Assembly: GCF_029846715.1 (NCBI RefSeq)
Contig: NZ_JARVWW010000002.1
Location: 248,001 to 312,000, forward strand
DNA from: Bradyrhizobium nivariense
GTDB taxonomy: Bacteria; Pseudomonadota; Alphaproteobacteria; Rhizobiales; Xanthobacteraceae
Direction of reading: 5' to 3'
Length of the DNA: 64,000 bases
Of this stretch, positions 43,811-52,851 are shown piece after piece. The notes under the pieces are model-generated. The model ran no database searches. It was given only the letters and a program-made list of their open reading frames with translations, and was not told where the DNA came from. Position numbers and translations under genes: made by a program. Within the stretch, counting starts at the first letter, position 1. Every line of letters begins with the position of its first letter.

Positions 43811-44488
43811 ATGAGCGACAATCCAGATCTCACTTTGTGGGGCGTCGGGACAAGCCGCACCGTTCGACCACACTGGGCGATGCACGAGCTGGACCTGGTT
43901 TACACGACCAAACCGATCGGCCCGCGGACCGGCGAGACCAAGACCGCCGAATACACCAGGCTCAATCCGCGCCAGAAGATTCCACTGCTGCAGGACGGCG
44001 ATTTCCGCATCGGCGAAAGTGCGGCGATCGTCGCATATTTGTCGCGCATGTACTCCACGCCTGAGCGTGCATTGATTCCGGAATCCACCCGCGACTATGC
44101 CGCGTGGCTGGAATGGTGCTTCTTTATCGTCACGGAGCTCGACTCGACCAGCCTGTATGTGATGCGCCGTCACAGCGCCGATGCGCTCGGCCCGATTTAC
44201 GGCGTTGCGCCGGAGGTCGTTGCTCGAGCCGCGGAATATTTTCGGGCGCAGCTGCGCCACGTCGAGGTCGCGCTGGCCGACGGCCGGCATTTCATCATGG
44301 GCGAGCGCTTCAGCAGCGCCGATATCCTGCTGACGACGTGCCTGGACTGGGCGGTCGCCTACGGCGTCGGCATTTGCGACAATGCCCAGCCCTATCTCGA
44401 GCGCATGCGAAGCCGGGAGGCTTACCAGCGTGCGGTTGCGGCGAATGTTCCGGCAGCACCGATTACACCGATGCCTGCCTGGGCTTGA
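43811..44488 (+). CDS. Glutathione S-transferase family protein
   Basis: 225 residues. The N-terminal thioredoxin-like domain is LTLWGVGTSRTVRPHWAMHE with the Ser-Arg active-site pair, then TRLNPRQKIPLLQDGDFRIG and ESAAIVAYLSR (glutathione-binding Glu-Ser). A helical domain follows, with FSSADILLTTCLDWAV. It conjugates glutathione to an electrophile or isomerises a maleyl-type intermediate. Two bases separate it from the SDR frame, so both are in the transcript that starts near site A. Confidence 0.9.
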   Translation: MSDNPDLTLWGVGTSRTVRPHWAMHELDLVYTTKPIGPRTGETKTAEYTRLNPRQKIPLLQDGDFRIGESAAIVAYLSRMYSTPERALIPESTRDYAAWLEWCFFIVTELDSTSLYVMRRHSADALGPIYGVAPEVVARAAEYFRAQLRHVEVALADGRHFIMGERFSSADILLTTCLDWAVAYGVGICDNAQPYLERMRSREAYQRAVAANVPAAPITPMPAWA

Positions 44489-44534
44489 GAGCAAGGCTTG
44501 AGAGCCGATTGAGAATCGCGCGAAGCGCTCCGGC

Positions 44535-45734
44535 CTACACGGCCACGCGCAACGCGCGCGCGGCCACCATGTCGTCGATCGCGCGATCATCGTAACCCAG
44601 TTCGCGCAGCACCTCGCGCGAGTGCTCGCCGACGCGAGGCGCCGGTCCGCCGATCGCTGCCTGGTTGACCTCGAAACGGGCCGCGGGCTTGGGCTGCCGC
44701 ACCCGACCGACCTTCGGCTGATCGAACTCCGCGATGATCCCGCGCGCCACGACCTGCTCATTGTGGATGATCTCGCCGCGCCGCAGGATCGGCGCGCAAG
44801 GCACATCCGCAGCGTCCAGACGCTCCAGCCATTCGGCGGTCGTGTGCCGGCCGATATACTCCGCCATCTTGTTGATGCGCGCCGTCGCATTGACCGAACG
44901 CGCCGAGGGGGTCGCGAACCTGGGATCGTTGGCAAGCTCGGGATCGCCGGACGCGCAGCAGAAGCCCTGCCATTCGGAATCGGAGATGGTGCCGGCCGTG
45001 ATGTAGCCGTCGCTGGTCTTGAACACGAGATCCGGCCGGTCATTGGGATCGGCGGCGGCAGCCTCGGCTCCGACCACGGTGTACTGCATCATGCCTTCCG
45101 GCCAGAGATAGGAGATCATGGCATCCAGCATCGCGACCTGGATATGATCCCCCTGCCCGGTCTTCTCACGCGCATAAAGCGCGGCCGCCACTGCCTGCGC
45201 GGTGAACACGGCGGTGGTCTTGTCGCACACGATGGCGCGGATCATCTGCGGGCGATTGGTGACCGGCTGCGACTGGATATCGGCAAAGCCCGACAGGCCC
45301 TGAATGATCGGATCGTAGACGCGCTTCTTCACATAGGGTCCGGTCTCGCCGACGCCGCTGATCGAGACATAGATCAGGCGCGGATGACGCCGGCGCAGCT
45401 CTTCGACGCCGAGGCCGAGGCGCTCCATGGTGCCGGGCCGGAAGTTCTGCACCAGGACATCGGCCCGCGCGACCAGTTTGGCCAGCACCTCGCGCCCGGC
45501 TGGGCTCTTGACGTCGATCGAGAGCGAACGCTTGCCGCGGTTTGACGAGATGAACAGCGCGGAGAACTCGCCGTCCTTGTCGATGGTGGCCCGGCTGCGA
45601 CGGGTGATATCGCCGCCGATCGGCTCGATCTTGAGCACGTCGGCGCCCTGATCTGCCAGAAACATGGTCGCAAACGGGCCCGACACCACGCCGGTCAGAT
45701 CGAGGACACGAACGCCGCCAAGCGGACCAGCCAT
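44535..45734 (-). CDS. CaiB/BaiF family CoA-transferase
   Basis: 399 residues. Landmarks are GGVRVLDLTGVVSGPFATMF, RNKRS-type IDVKSPAGREVLAKLV, then NFRPGTMERLGLG and YVSISGVGETGPY. The catalytic Asp is expected in KKRVYDPIIQGLSGFAD (about 165). It is a class III CoA-transferase that could load CoA from a dicarboxyl-CoA onto an aromatic or alkyl acid. It lies downstream of the HCCA-isomerase-like gene, and both read away from site B. Confidence 0.93.
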   Translation of the reverse strand: MAGPLGGVRVLDLTGVVSGPFATMFLADQGADVLKIEPIGGDITRRSRATIDKDGEFSALFISSNRGKRSLSIDVKSPAGREVLAKLVARADVLVQNFRPGTMERLGLGVEELRRRHPRLIYVSISGVGETGPYVKKRVYDPIIQGLSGFADIQSQPVTNRPQMIRAIVCDKTTAVFTAQAVAAALYAREKTGQGDHIQVAMLDAMISYLWPEGMMQYTVVGAEAAAADPNDRPDLVFKTSDGYITAGTISDSEWQGFCCASGDPELANDPRFATPSARSVNATARINKMAEYIGRHTTAEWLERLDAADVPCAPILRRGEIIHNEQVVARGIIAEFDQPKVGRVRQPKPAARFEVNQAAIGGPAPRVGEHSREVLRELGYDDRAIDDMVAARALRVAV

Positions 45735-45826
45735 TTCACTCTCCCTGGATTTTTTCTGCCAACGGGCTGAGGTAAACTCTTCCCGCTGCCCCTCTCGTCA
45801 CAATCGCCCGGACGGCAAGTCGGTAA

Positions 45827-46459
45827 CTAGCCGGTCTTGGAAACGGACTGCCGGGTCTGTTCGACGATCGATTCCTCGACGTCCCGGAGTTGATCCTTAC
45901 CGAAAAACATCTCCTTGCCGACGAAGAATGTCGGCGAACCGAAGGCACCGCGGGCGACGGCGTCATTGGTCAAGTCGATCAGCTTTTTCTTGACGTCATC
46001 CTGCTGAGCGCGCGCAACCAGCCTGTCGATGTCGATCCCCGAGGAAGCAAATGCGCTCCGGAACACTTCGGGATCGTCCATCTTCTTGGGCTCTTCCCAC
46101 ATATGATGATAGGCGGCGCGGAAATAGGGTTCGAACACGCCCTCGAACTGGGCCGCGACGGCGCCGCGCATCAGCATCAAGGTGTTGACCGGAAAGAATG
46201 AGTTCTGGCGAAATTTCGTAATGTTGTGGCGCCGGATAAACCGCTGGGTCTCGAGCGCCTGGTATTCCGGCTTGTTCTTGATCCCGCGAAGCGAGTCGAA
46301 CGGCGACATGTTGCCTGTGGCCTTGTAGATCCCGCCGAGCAGGACCGGGACGTACTCGAATTTCGCGCCGGTCCGCCGCTCGATCCCGGGAATGGCGACT
46401 TCCGCCAGATAGGCATTCGGGCTGCCGAAATCGAACTGGAATTCAACCTTGGGGGTCAT
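45827..46459 (-). CDS. 2-hydroxychromene-2-carboxylate isomerase-like protein (DsbA/kappa-GST fold)
   Basis: 210 residues from the ATG at 46459. It shows EFQFDFGSPNAYLAEVAIPG with the catalytic Ser of the kappa-GST/HCCA family (about residue 11), YVPVLLGGIYKATGN and GAFGSPTFFVGKEMFFGKDQ. In naphthalene degradation the enzyme isomerises a hydroxychromene carboxylate using glutathione. Here it probably handles another aromatic ring-fission or CoA intermediate. It is divergent from the HxlR regulator gene, with site B in between. Confidence 0.9.
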   Translation of the reverse strand: MTPKVEFQFDFGSPNAYLAEVAIPGIERRTGAKFEYVPVLLGGIYKATGNMSPFDSLRGIKNKPEYQALETQRFIRRHNITKFRQNSFFPVNTLMLMRGAVAAQFEGVFEPYFRAAYHHMWEEPKKMDDPEVFRSAFASSGIDIDRLVARAQQDDVKKKLIDLTNDAVARGAFGSPTFFVGKEMFFGKDQLRDVEESIVEQTRQSVSKTG

Positions 46460-46538
46460 GAGCGCTTTCTCCCGTAGAGCGCATTGGATGATCAGAGAGC
46501 GGCGATCCAATCGCGTGCCTTGCCTGATTAACCCTACA

Positions 46539-46553
46539 GTTCTAAAATTGAAC
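46539..46553. promoter_or_regulatory. Shared inverted repeat, site B (ACAGTTC-N7-GAACTGT extended arms)
   Basis: GTTCTAAAATTGAAC followed by TGTCAAA; here the arms extend to seven bases (ACAGTTC / GAACTGT at 46536-46556 or so). It sits between the HCCA-isomerase-like gene (start 46459) and the HxlR-family gene (46699), 80 and 145 bp from their starts, the expected place for an autoregulated divergent operator. Confidence 0.72.
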
Positions 46554-46698
46554 TGTCAAACTTGGTCGGCTTTATGCTGGTTTTGCTGTTATATCGGGTG
46601 TTGTTTGGAATTCAGTACCTATCTAGAATGCAAAGGAAATGCGACGGCCTCAGCGACGATTCGAGGCGGGTCATGCCGGGACGACTGGAGAGTACGGG

Positions 46699-47211
46699 AT
46701 GAAGTGGAAGGAACTCGAGGAAGAGCCGTGTTCGATGGCTCGAACCATCGGCGTGATCGGGGACCGCTGGACCCTTCTGATTCTGCGCGAATGCTTTCTG
46801 CGCACGCGCCGCTTCGAAGGATTCCAGTCGGCGCTCGGAATTACCCGTCATCTCCTCGCCGAACGGCTGAAGAAGCTGGTTCGGCAGGGCATCCTGCGCC
46901 GCATTCCCTACCAGGAGGCGCCCAAGCGTCACGAATATATCCTGACCCAGAAGGGCCTCGATCTTTATCCGATCATGATGGCGCTCGTGCATTGGGGCGA
47001 CGCTCACATGGTCGACGAGCGCGGCCGGCCGTTGCTGCACCAGCACCGCAAATGCGGAAAGGACTTCGACCCGGTCATGGTGTGTTCTGAATGCGGCGAG
47101 CCGCTTCTGGCCAAGGAGGTTCATACCCATCCAGGCCCAGGCGCCCAAAGCCCGCTGACGATCGCGGCACCTGACAAGCCGAAGGCAAAGGCGCGCCGCA
47201 GCGCCGCTTGA
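46699..47211 (+). CDS. HxlR-family transcriptional regulator
   Basis: 170 residues from the ATG at 46699 with GGAG upstream. The winged helix is EEPCSMARTIGVIGDRWTLL, ILRECFLRTRRFEGFQSALG, ITRHLLAERLKKLVRQGILR (about residues 10-70). The C-terminal part has a Cys-rich pattern (KCGKDF...VMVCSECGEPL), which may bind metal or sense redox, and a basic Ala/Lys tail. HxlR regulators bind inverted repeats as dimers. Four copies of a common repeat lie within 5 kb, so this is the best candidate master regulator of 41.9-51.8 kb. Confidence 0.9.
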   Translation: MKWKELEEEPCSMARTIGVIGDRWTLLILRECFLRTRRFEGFQSALGITRHLLAERLKKLVRQGILRRIPYQEAPKRHEYILTQKGLDLYPIMMALVHWGDAHMVDERGRPLLHQHRKCGKDFDPVMVCSECGEPLLAKEVHTHPGPGAQSPLTIAAPDKPKAKARRSAA

Positions 47212-47244
47212 GCCGGCCACCGACATCACGCACTGAGCGCATCC

Positions 47245-49047
47245 TCAGACTCGAATCACGGCTGCGTCGGGTTCGTTGCAGTGGAGACGGTCCGCTTGAT
47301 CAGCGCGGTGTTTGAGCACAGCACGTTGATTGACATAGGCCTTGTCGGTGATTTCTCCCGCGGCCAATGAGGGCGGATCCTTCAGCAGGGTGAATGAGCA
47401 GATTTTTTCGCTGTTTCCAACAGCCTCATTGTATTCCCGCAAACGATGCCTCAGGAATTCGATCACTCGGGGGTCGCAGGTCAAATCAGCAGCCGGCGCG
47501 TTCGAAATCCGCGCAGCCTCGGTCGGGTTCAGCCAGCATAGCAGCGCGCAGGCTTCACGGTTTTCTCCCGCAACGACAATGTCCAGCAGTACGCCGCGCG
47601 TTGCGGCCAGGATGGCGGCACGCATCGCTCCGATCGCAACCCAGGTGCCGTTCGCGAGCTTGAAATTCTCGGAAATTCTGCCCGTGAAACACAGACCGAG
47701 CTCCGGCTTCTCGGGATCGATAAACGACACGGTGTCGCCGATGCGATAGAACCCCTCCTCGTCGAAGGCCTTCTCGGTGAGATCGGCCCTGCCGAGGTAA
47801 CCGGGGGTGACGTTTGGCCCCTTCACCCTGGCCTCGTACGTGTCGGAAACAGGGATCAGTTTCAGCTGCACGCCCGGCGCGGGAAGACCAATCTCGCCCG
47901 GCCGATCCGTTGCCCAATGCGTCGTGCTGATTGTCGGCGCCGTCTCGGTCGTCCCATAGCCCGACATCACCGGAATCCGCCGGCCCGTGATCGACGATGT
48001 CAGCCGATAGAGTCTTTCGAGCGTGCCTTGCGAAATGGCAGCCCCCGCGTAGCTCAATCGATCCAGCCGTTTGAAGATGCTCGCGCCGAGGGCGACGTCG
48101 CTCTCGATGGCATCACACAACAGGTTATAGCCGGCGGGAACGTTGAACATCGCCGTCGGCGAGATCTCCTTGAGGTTCGCCACCGATTTGTGAAAGAGCT
48201 GCGGCAGCGGCCGGCCGTCATCGATGTAGAGAGTCCCGCCGTTCTTGAGAATGCCGTGAAGAATGACGTTGCTGCCCATCGTATGATGCCACGGCAGCCA
48301 CTCGACCTGGACCGGCGCCTCCGGAGGCGACACGAGCAGGCTCCCCATTTGCAGGGAGCTCGCCATCATGCGGTGCGTGTTCAGCACGCCCTTTGGCAGC
48401 CCGGTTGAACCGGACGTGAAGAGAATTTTCGCAACGGCGTCAGTGGGGACCGCACTCGATGCTTGCGTAAATCCTTTCCACTCCGTTCGATCCGTCAGGA
48501 CGCGGAAAGGCGTCGTGTCCGGCGCGCCATCGACGCTGATCCAGGCAGAGTCTCCCAACTCGGGAACGGAGCGAGCCGCGGAAAAGTCGCGTCCACTCTG
48601 AACGAAAACGAAGTTCGGACGCAGCACCTGTGCGATGTCCTTGAGGCGCGCAAGGCCGCCGGGCATCAGCGTGTAGTTCGGCGATATCGGCGCCAGAATG
48701 ACGCCTATCGACATCGCCGCAAAGGAGATCACCGCGTTCTCGATGGAGTTGCCCGAAAGCACGGCCAGCCGGTCAGCCGGCTTTGCGCCCATGTCGATCA
48801 GGCTCTGGCCGACCGCCTGGACTTGCGACCATGCTTCGCCATAGGTGATCTCGTCCCATCCCCCTTTGGCATTGCGTTGCGCGAGGAATATTCTGTCCGG
48901 AGCCGCGCTTGCCCAGCGCGGCAGAAAATCGGTGACGCGCCAGTCGCATGGCCCCAATTCGAGGGGCGACCTCAATACAAGCGTGCCGTCGGTCCGGCGC
49001 TCGACAGAGAGCTCCCTTGGCGCAAACGTCAATGGCTTCGTCGACAT
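47245..49047 (-). CDS. AMP-forming acyl-CoA ligase, feruloyl-CoA synthetase-like
   Basis: 600 residues, the length of feruloyl-CoA synthases. The AMP-binding P-loop is AKILFTSGSTGLPKGVLNTH (about 205-220), followed by EWLPWHHTMGSN, MSGYGTTETAPT and GLCFTGRISENFKLANGTWV. The terminal GEITDKAYVNQRAVL is characteristic of the feruloyl-CoA synthase group. It activates a phenylpropenoid or similar aromatic acid to its CoA thioester with ATP, the entry step of this pathway. It lies 56 bp downstream of the binding-protein gene on the same strand. Confidence 0.9.
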   Translation of the reverse strand: MSTKPLTFAPRELSVERRTDGTLVLRSPLELGPCDWRVTDFLPRWASAAPDRIFLAQRNAKGGWDEITYGEAWSQVQAVGQSLIDMGAKPADRLAVLSGNSIENAVISFAAMSIGVILAPISPNYTLMPGGLARLKDIAQVLRPNFVFVQSGRDFSAARSVPELGDSAWISVDGAPDTTPFRVLTDRTEWKGFTQASSAVPTDAVAKILFTSGSTGLPKGVLNTHRMMASSLQMGSLLVSPPEAPVQVEWLPWHHTMGSNVILHGILKNGGTLYIDDGRPLPQLFHKSVANLKEISPTAMFNVPAGYNLLCDAIESDVALGASIFKRLDRLSYAGAAISQGTLERLYRLTSSITGRRIPVMSGYGTTETAPTISTTHWATDRPGEIGLPAPGVQLKLIPVSDTYEARVKGPNVTPGYLGRADLTEKAFDEEGFYRIGDTVSFIDPEKPELGLCFTGRISENFKLANGTWVAIGAMRAAILAATRGVLLDIVVAGENREACALLCWLNPTEAARISNAPAADLTCDPRVIEFLRHRLREYNEAVGNSEKICSFTLLKDPPSLAAGEITDKAYVNQRAVLKHRADQADRLHCNEPDAAVIRV

Positions 49048-49103
49048 CGGAAACGATCTCCTGAATTACCGCGGATGGATAGAACGGGCGGGCTGCGCCA
49101 GAG

Positions 49104-50303
49104 TCACTCGGACCTGGCGTCCAGGACTTCTCCGAAGGCTTGCCACGTCGTGCCGGTCCAGCGCTGCAGCCGCATCTGCGTCCAGGTCATGTTCTCGGTC
49201 TCGCTGGTGTTGACCTTGATCCCGGGCAGCACAGTCGGAACGACGACGTCCTTCAGGTTCTTCGCCTGCGCCAGAATATTCTTCCGCGACAGATCATCAC
49301 CGCATTGCTTGAGGATCTGCTCGAGCAGGACGCCTTGCTGATAACCGGTCAGATAGCTGCCGTTGGTGATATCGGCGCCCGACAGATACTTGTCGAAAAA
49401 TGCCCGGTAGGCCTGCATGCCCGGGTCATCCTTCCATGTCTCATCCAGAATATCCTTGTTGGTCGTCCCGACCATCACGCCGACCGATTTGTCGAGGCCG
49501 GCCGGTGCGAGCGTGCCTCCGACCGATCCGGACGGGAAATTGATGATCACGGTCGCCTTCCAGCCGATCACCGAAGCTTGCCGGATGGCCTGTGCCGCGA
49601 ACTTCGGCGTCCCGGCGATCACCAGGGCCTCGGCACCCGAGCTCTTCAGATTGGTAATCTGCGAATCAATCGTCGGTTCGGTGACCTCGTAGGAAGCACT
49701 GACGACCTTGCGGTCGAAATCCTTGCCGAGAAACGCCTTGAAGGCACCGAGGTAATCTTTGCCGAGATCGTCGTTCTGATAGAGGATGGCATACTTGGCG
49801 TTCGGCAGCGTTCTCGTCAGGTATTTGGCGTAGATTCTTCCTTCGGTGTCGTAGCTGACAAGACCCGTGGTGATCAGCGGGTAATTGGCGACATCGGTGA
49901 ATTTGGACGAGCCACTGACGATAGCGACACTCGGTACCCCCTTGGCCTTCAGGTATTTTGCAGTGGCCGAAATGCCGGGCGTGCCGAGCTGGCCGAACAT
50001 GAACGACACTTCGTCGCTTTCGACGAGCTTGCGGACGTGCTCCACCGCCTTGGGGGGACTGTATGCGTCGTCATAGGCGATGTAGTTGATCTTGCGTCCG
50101 TTGACGCCGCCGCGGTCATTCAAGGCCTGAATGTAGGCCATGAGCCCCTTGCCCACGAGACCGATCGATGACGCCGGTCCGCTGAAAGGAAAAACCCCGC
50201 CGATCTTGATCTCGGCGGCAGAGACTCCCGGCTCGTCGGCGGCGAATGCGGGGCCGCTCAGGAATAGAGCCAGAGCCGCGACGATCTTCCATCTCACCAG
50301 CAT
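49104..50303 (-). CDS. Branched-chain-amino-acid-type ABC binding protein (aromatic-acid type)
   Basis: 399 residues from the ATG at 50303 (GGGAGG upstream), with signal peptide MLVRWKIVAALALFLSGPAFA. It has EIKIGGVFPFSGPASSIGLV, GRKINYIAYDDAYSPPKAVE, YAILYQNDDLGKDYLGAFKA and NLKSSGAEALVIAGTPKFAA. Type I periplasmic fold members of this group often bind aromatic acids such as coumarate or benzoate. No permease or ATPase for it is in the window. Site C lies about 170 bp upstream. Confidence 0.9.
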   Translation of the reverse strand: MLVRWKIVAALALFLSGPAFAADEPGVSAAEIKIGGVFPFSGPASSIGLVGKGLMAYIQALNDRGGVNGRKINYIAYDDAYSPPKAVEHVRKLVESDEVSFMFGQLGTPGISATAKYLKAKGVPSVAIVSGSSKFTDVANYPLITTGLVSYDTEGRIYAKYLTRTLPNAKYAILYQNDDLGKDYLGAFKAFLGKDFDRKVVSASYEVTEPTIDSQITNLKSSGAEALVIAGTPKFAAQAIRQASVIGWKATVIINFPSGSVGGTLAPAGLDKSVGVMVGTTNKDILDETWKDDPGMQAYRAFFDKYLSGADITNGSYLTGYQQGVLLEQILKQCGDDLSRKNILAQAKNLKDVVVPTVLPGIKVNTSETENMTWTQMRLQRWTGTTWQAFGEVLDARSE

Positions 50304-50471
50304 CGCTCGTCCTCCCAAACGTGCACCCTTTTCCAGGTGTGCGGCTTTGTTTTGTTGCGCCGGTGGCGGCTCGTCGCGCGTCATTGCGAAGGCGCATCGC
50401 GCTGAACGGGTCGAGCCGTAATCCGGCACGTCGCGGCCGTTGAGCTCGGCCATCTTGTCTTGCAGATTACA

Positions 50472-50486
50472 GTTCTTTTTTTGAAC
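50472..50486. promoter_or_regulatory. Shared inverted repeat, site C (GTTC-N7-GAAC)
   Basis: ACAGTTCTTTTTTTGAAC followed by TCGTCAAGCG, in the 343-bp gap between the binding-protein gene (start 50303) and the maleylacetate-reductase-like gene (50647). It matches site A in spacer, T-tract and the TCGTCAA extension. Nothing else resembling a gene is in the gap (50304-50646). Confidence 0.72.
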
Positions 50487-50614
50487 TCGTCAAGCGATTA
50501 GATCGTTGTTGGCCGGTCCCATGCGCGATAGGGTCTGTCTAAACAAGGCCAACGATCCGGTCTTGCAAGTCGCAGTTGGTTCGCTGTACCTTCCGACCAT
50601 CGACCCTATAGTCA

Positions 50615-50629
50615 CTTCTGTTTTTGAAC
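50615..50629. promoter_or_regulatory. Shared inverted repeat, site D, imperfect (CTTC-N7-GAAC)
   Basis: CACTTCTGTTTTTGAACTTAGTG has the same seven-base spacing and T-tract as sites A to C, with one mismatch in the left arm and without the TCGTCAA tail. It ends 18 bp before the ATG of the iron-type reductase gene, so a bound regulator would block transcription start or ribosome access. Confidence 0.55.
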
Positions 50630-50646
50630 TTAGTGTAAGGACCGCA

Positions 50647-51807
50647 ATGCGCAAAGCAGGGATACACAATTTTCCGGCAATCGATCGCGTCGTTTACGGC
50701 AAAGCCGCCTCTGACGCCGTGAATGATGAAGCGGTGCGAATGGACGCCAAGCGCGTCTTCCTGATCGTTAGCCGAACCCTGAACACCAAGACCGATGAGA
50801 TCGAGAAGATCCGGCGCACACTCGCCGGCAGGCATGTCGCGACCTTCGACGGGATTGCAGAGCACACCACGCGCAAGCAAGCTGCCGAGGTGGCCCGTCA
50901 AGCCAACGACGCAGGAGCCGATCTGATCGTGGCGGTCGGCGGAGGCTCGGCGATCGACCTTGCGAAGATCGTTATCATGGCGATCGAGCATGATATCCGC
51001 GACGAAGCGGGTTTCGATCCGTTTCCCATGGGCCCAGGCGTAACCGCCTCGCCGTTCCGGGCGCCCAAGGTCCGACAGATCGCGGTCCCGTCCACACTGA
51101 ATGGCGGCGAATACAATGCAGCAGCGCTCGTCACGGATGAACGCAGCAGGCTGAAGCAGATCTTCTTCCATCCCCGCATGATGCCGGTGGCGATCATTCT
51201 CGACCCTGCCCTCACCGTTCATACGCCTTCCAAGCTCTGGATGGGATCGGGAACGCGCTCAATGGATCACGGCATCGAAGCATTGTGCTCACCTGCCGGC
51301 ACCCCGCTCGCCGACGAGGTGGTCCTGGCCGGCATCCGCACCCTGCGCGAGGGAATGCTCCGGACCTTGCAGCAACCTGATGACCTGGAGGCGCGTCGAC
51401 TGTCTCAATACGGCGCGTGGCTCGCCGCTTTCGGCCTCCAGGCGCGGGTCCCGATGGGAGCCAGTCACGGCATCGGCCATGTGCTTGGAGGGACCTTCGG
51501 CGTTCCTCACTACTACTGCACACCTGTCATCATGCCGAGCCTTCTTCGCTACAACAAGCCATTCACCGAGGATGCGCAGAATCGGTTGGCGACGGCTCTT
51601 GGCGGACCGGGTATGGAAGCAGCAGCAGCCTTTGCAGAGTTCACCAATAGACTTGGACTACCAGGCCGCCTCGCTGATGTCGGCATCGGCGAAGACAAGT
51701 TCGATCAGATCAGCAAGATTGCGATCAATCATCGCTTCGTCCAGGCCAATCCGCGGCCTTTTAAAAGCGAAGCCGACATTGTCGATCTGTTGCGAATGGC
51801 CGCCTAG
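50647..51807 (+). CDS. Maleylacetate reductase / iron-containing alcohol dehydrogenase
   Basis: 386 residues from the ATG at 50647 (AAGGA upstream); an in-frame extension to 50506 would run through site D and is rejected. The nucleotide loop is DLIVAVGGGSAIDLAKI (about 95-110). The metal-binding pattern is PMGASHGIGHVLGGTFGVPH with three His (about 270-285), typical of maleylacetate reductases. These reduce maleylacetate to 3-oxoadipate in hydroxyquinol-type ring cleavage. Such a role fits the aromatic-catabolism setting; another 2-oxo or aldehyde substrate is possible. Confidence 0.88.
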   Translation: MRKAGIHNFPAIDRVVYGKAASDAVNDEAVRMDAKRVFLIVSRTLNTKTDEIEKIRRTLAGRHVATFDGIAEHTTRKQAAEVARQANDAGADLIVAVGGGSAIDLAKIVIMAIEHDIRDEAGFDPFPMGPGVTASPFRAPKVRQIAVPSTLNGGEYNAAALVTDERSRLKQIFFHPRMMPVAIILDPALTVHTPSKLWMGSGTRSMDHGIEALCSPAGTPLADEVVLAGIRTLREGMLRTLQQPDDLEARRLSQYGAWLAAFGLQARVPMGASHGIGHVLGGTFGVPHYYCTPVIMPSLLRYNKPFTEDAQNRLATALGGPGMEAAAAFAEFTNRLGLPGRLADVGIGEDKFDQISKIAINHRFVQANPRPFKSEADIVDLLRMAA

Positions 51808-51982
51808 CCGAATTCGCACAGGAAAACCCAGCCGTGACAATCAGCTCCGTTTGCAGAACTGTGGTCCGGTCGGGCGCTTGTCACGTTGCGCTGATCCGGC
51901 AATGACTCCATTGCAGTTCGAACGCGAGCTTTCGATCGAGCCGAACGACGCGGTTCGTGGACAACTCAAAGAGGTGGTCTCA

Positions 51983-52235
51983 ATGCGTCGCGCTGTCGCT
52001 ACAGGATTGGGATTGGTATCGCCGCTGGGTTGCGGCAGCGAACTGGTATGGTCGCGCTTGCGCGCGGCCCGTTCAGGACGACGCACTCCGCCGCGGCGCC
52101 CAGCCGATCGCCGAAATCGCCGGCTATGGCACGACTGCTGATGCCTACCACATCACGTCGGGACCCGAGGACGGCGACGGTGCGCGTCGCGCGATGGAAG
52201 GCGCCTTGAGGCAGGCCGACCTCAAGCCCGGTATA
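51983..52235 (+). pseudogene. fabF-like (3-oxoacyl-ACP synthase II) deletion remnant
   Basis: The ATG at 51983 begins RRAVATGLGLVSPLGCGSEL followed by VWSRLRAARSG, the KAS II N-terminus. Within about ten codons the homology jumps, in a different frame, to DDALRRGAQPIAEIAGYGTT, then ADAYHITSGPEDGDGARRAM and EGALRQADL, which lies in the second half of FabF. The active-site Cys and at least one catalytic His region are gone. It is an internal deletion with frame change. Confidence 0.7.
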
Positions 52236-52596
52236 GTGATGACACTATACGCCGATCACCAGTTCATCCATATGGTCCCTTCCGTCGACTTCGAGGAACA
52301 GCGGCGTTTCAGGCAAGGCACCCAGGCTGCGGAACTGATCGACTATTTTTCGGCGAGTGCTGCCAGGGGCAGAACAGATTGTCCGTTTTGTCCGCTCCAA
52401 TATCCTATTCTACGACGAGCACGTAATCGACCTGTCCCATTGGATCTGCGCGCTGTATCGAATGGGTGAAGATATAGAAACAAGGGAAAAGCCGAACAGC
52501 AATCTGGCCGTGTCCGCCCAAACAAAAACGTCGCACGAGACCTGCTTTGTTCTCGGCACCTCTCCAGCGAAGGTCTTGGAAAATAAGATTTTCCTT
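52236..52596. other. Non-coding or decayed stretch before tRNA-Lys
   Basis: A plus-strand frame continues from the fabF scar as MTLYADHQFIHMVPSVDFEE followed by QRRFRQGTQAAELIDYF to 52469. It looks like real protein sequence but not FabF, and I do not recognise it, so it may be part of a second broken gene. After 52470 the DNA is more A-rich, with no clear feature until the tRNA. Confidence 0.3.
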
Positions 52597-52672
<76 letters not shown>

Positions 52673-52797
52673 GAAAGGCGGTCAATGCCTTGCGAGGTCG
52701 GTCGTTTAGCAAAGCGATCCGGGTCTGGCAAGCGACGGCACGCAAGTTTTCCAAGGGTTTGCCAAAGGGTTCGTCCACATCCCTCAAAAAGCGAAAA

Positions 52798-52816
52798 GCC
52801 GCTGGATTCCAGCGGC
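52798..52816 (-). terminator. Intrinsic terminator of the Spy-like gene
   Basis: An inverted repeat GCCGCTGG-ATT-CCAGCGGC, which on the minus strand is followed directly by TTTT. It lies 36 bp after the stop of the leftward Spy/CpxP-like gene. Confidence 0.7.
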
Positions 52817-52851
52817 TTCGCAAGGGTTGATCCCGGACAGCCCTTGAAGGC

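Noticed and set aside
50506..50646. N-terminal extension of the maleylacetate-reductase-like protein
   Set aside because: It would read through the inverted repeat at 50615-50629 and has no ribosome site; AAGGA precedes the ATG at 50647.
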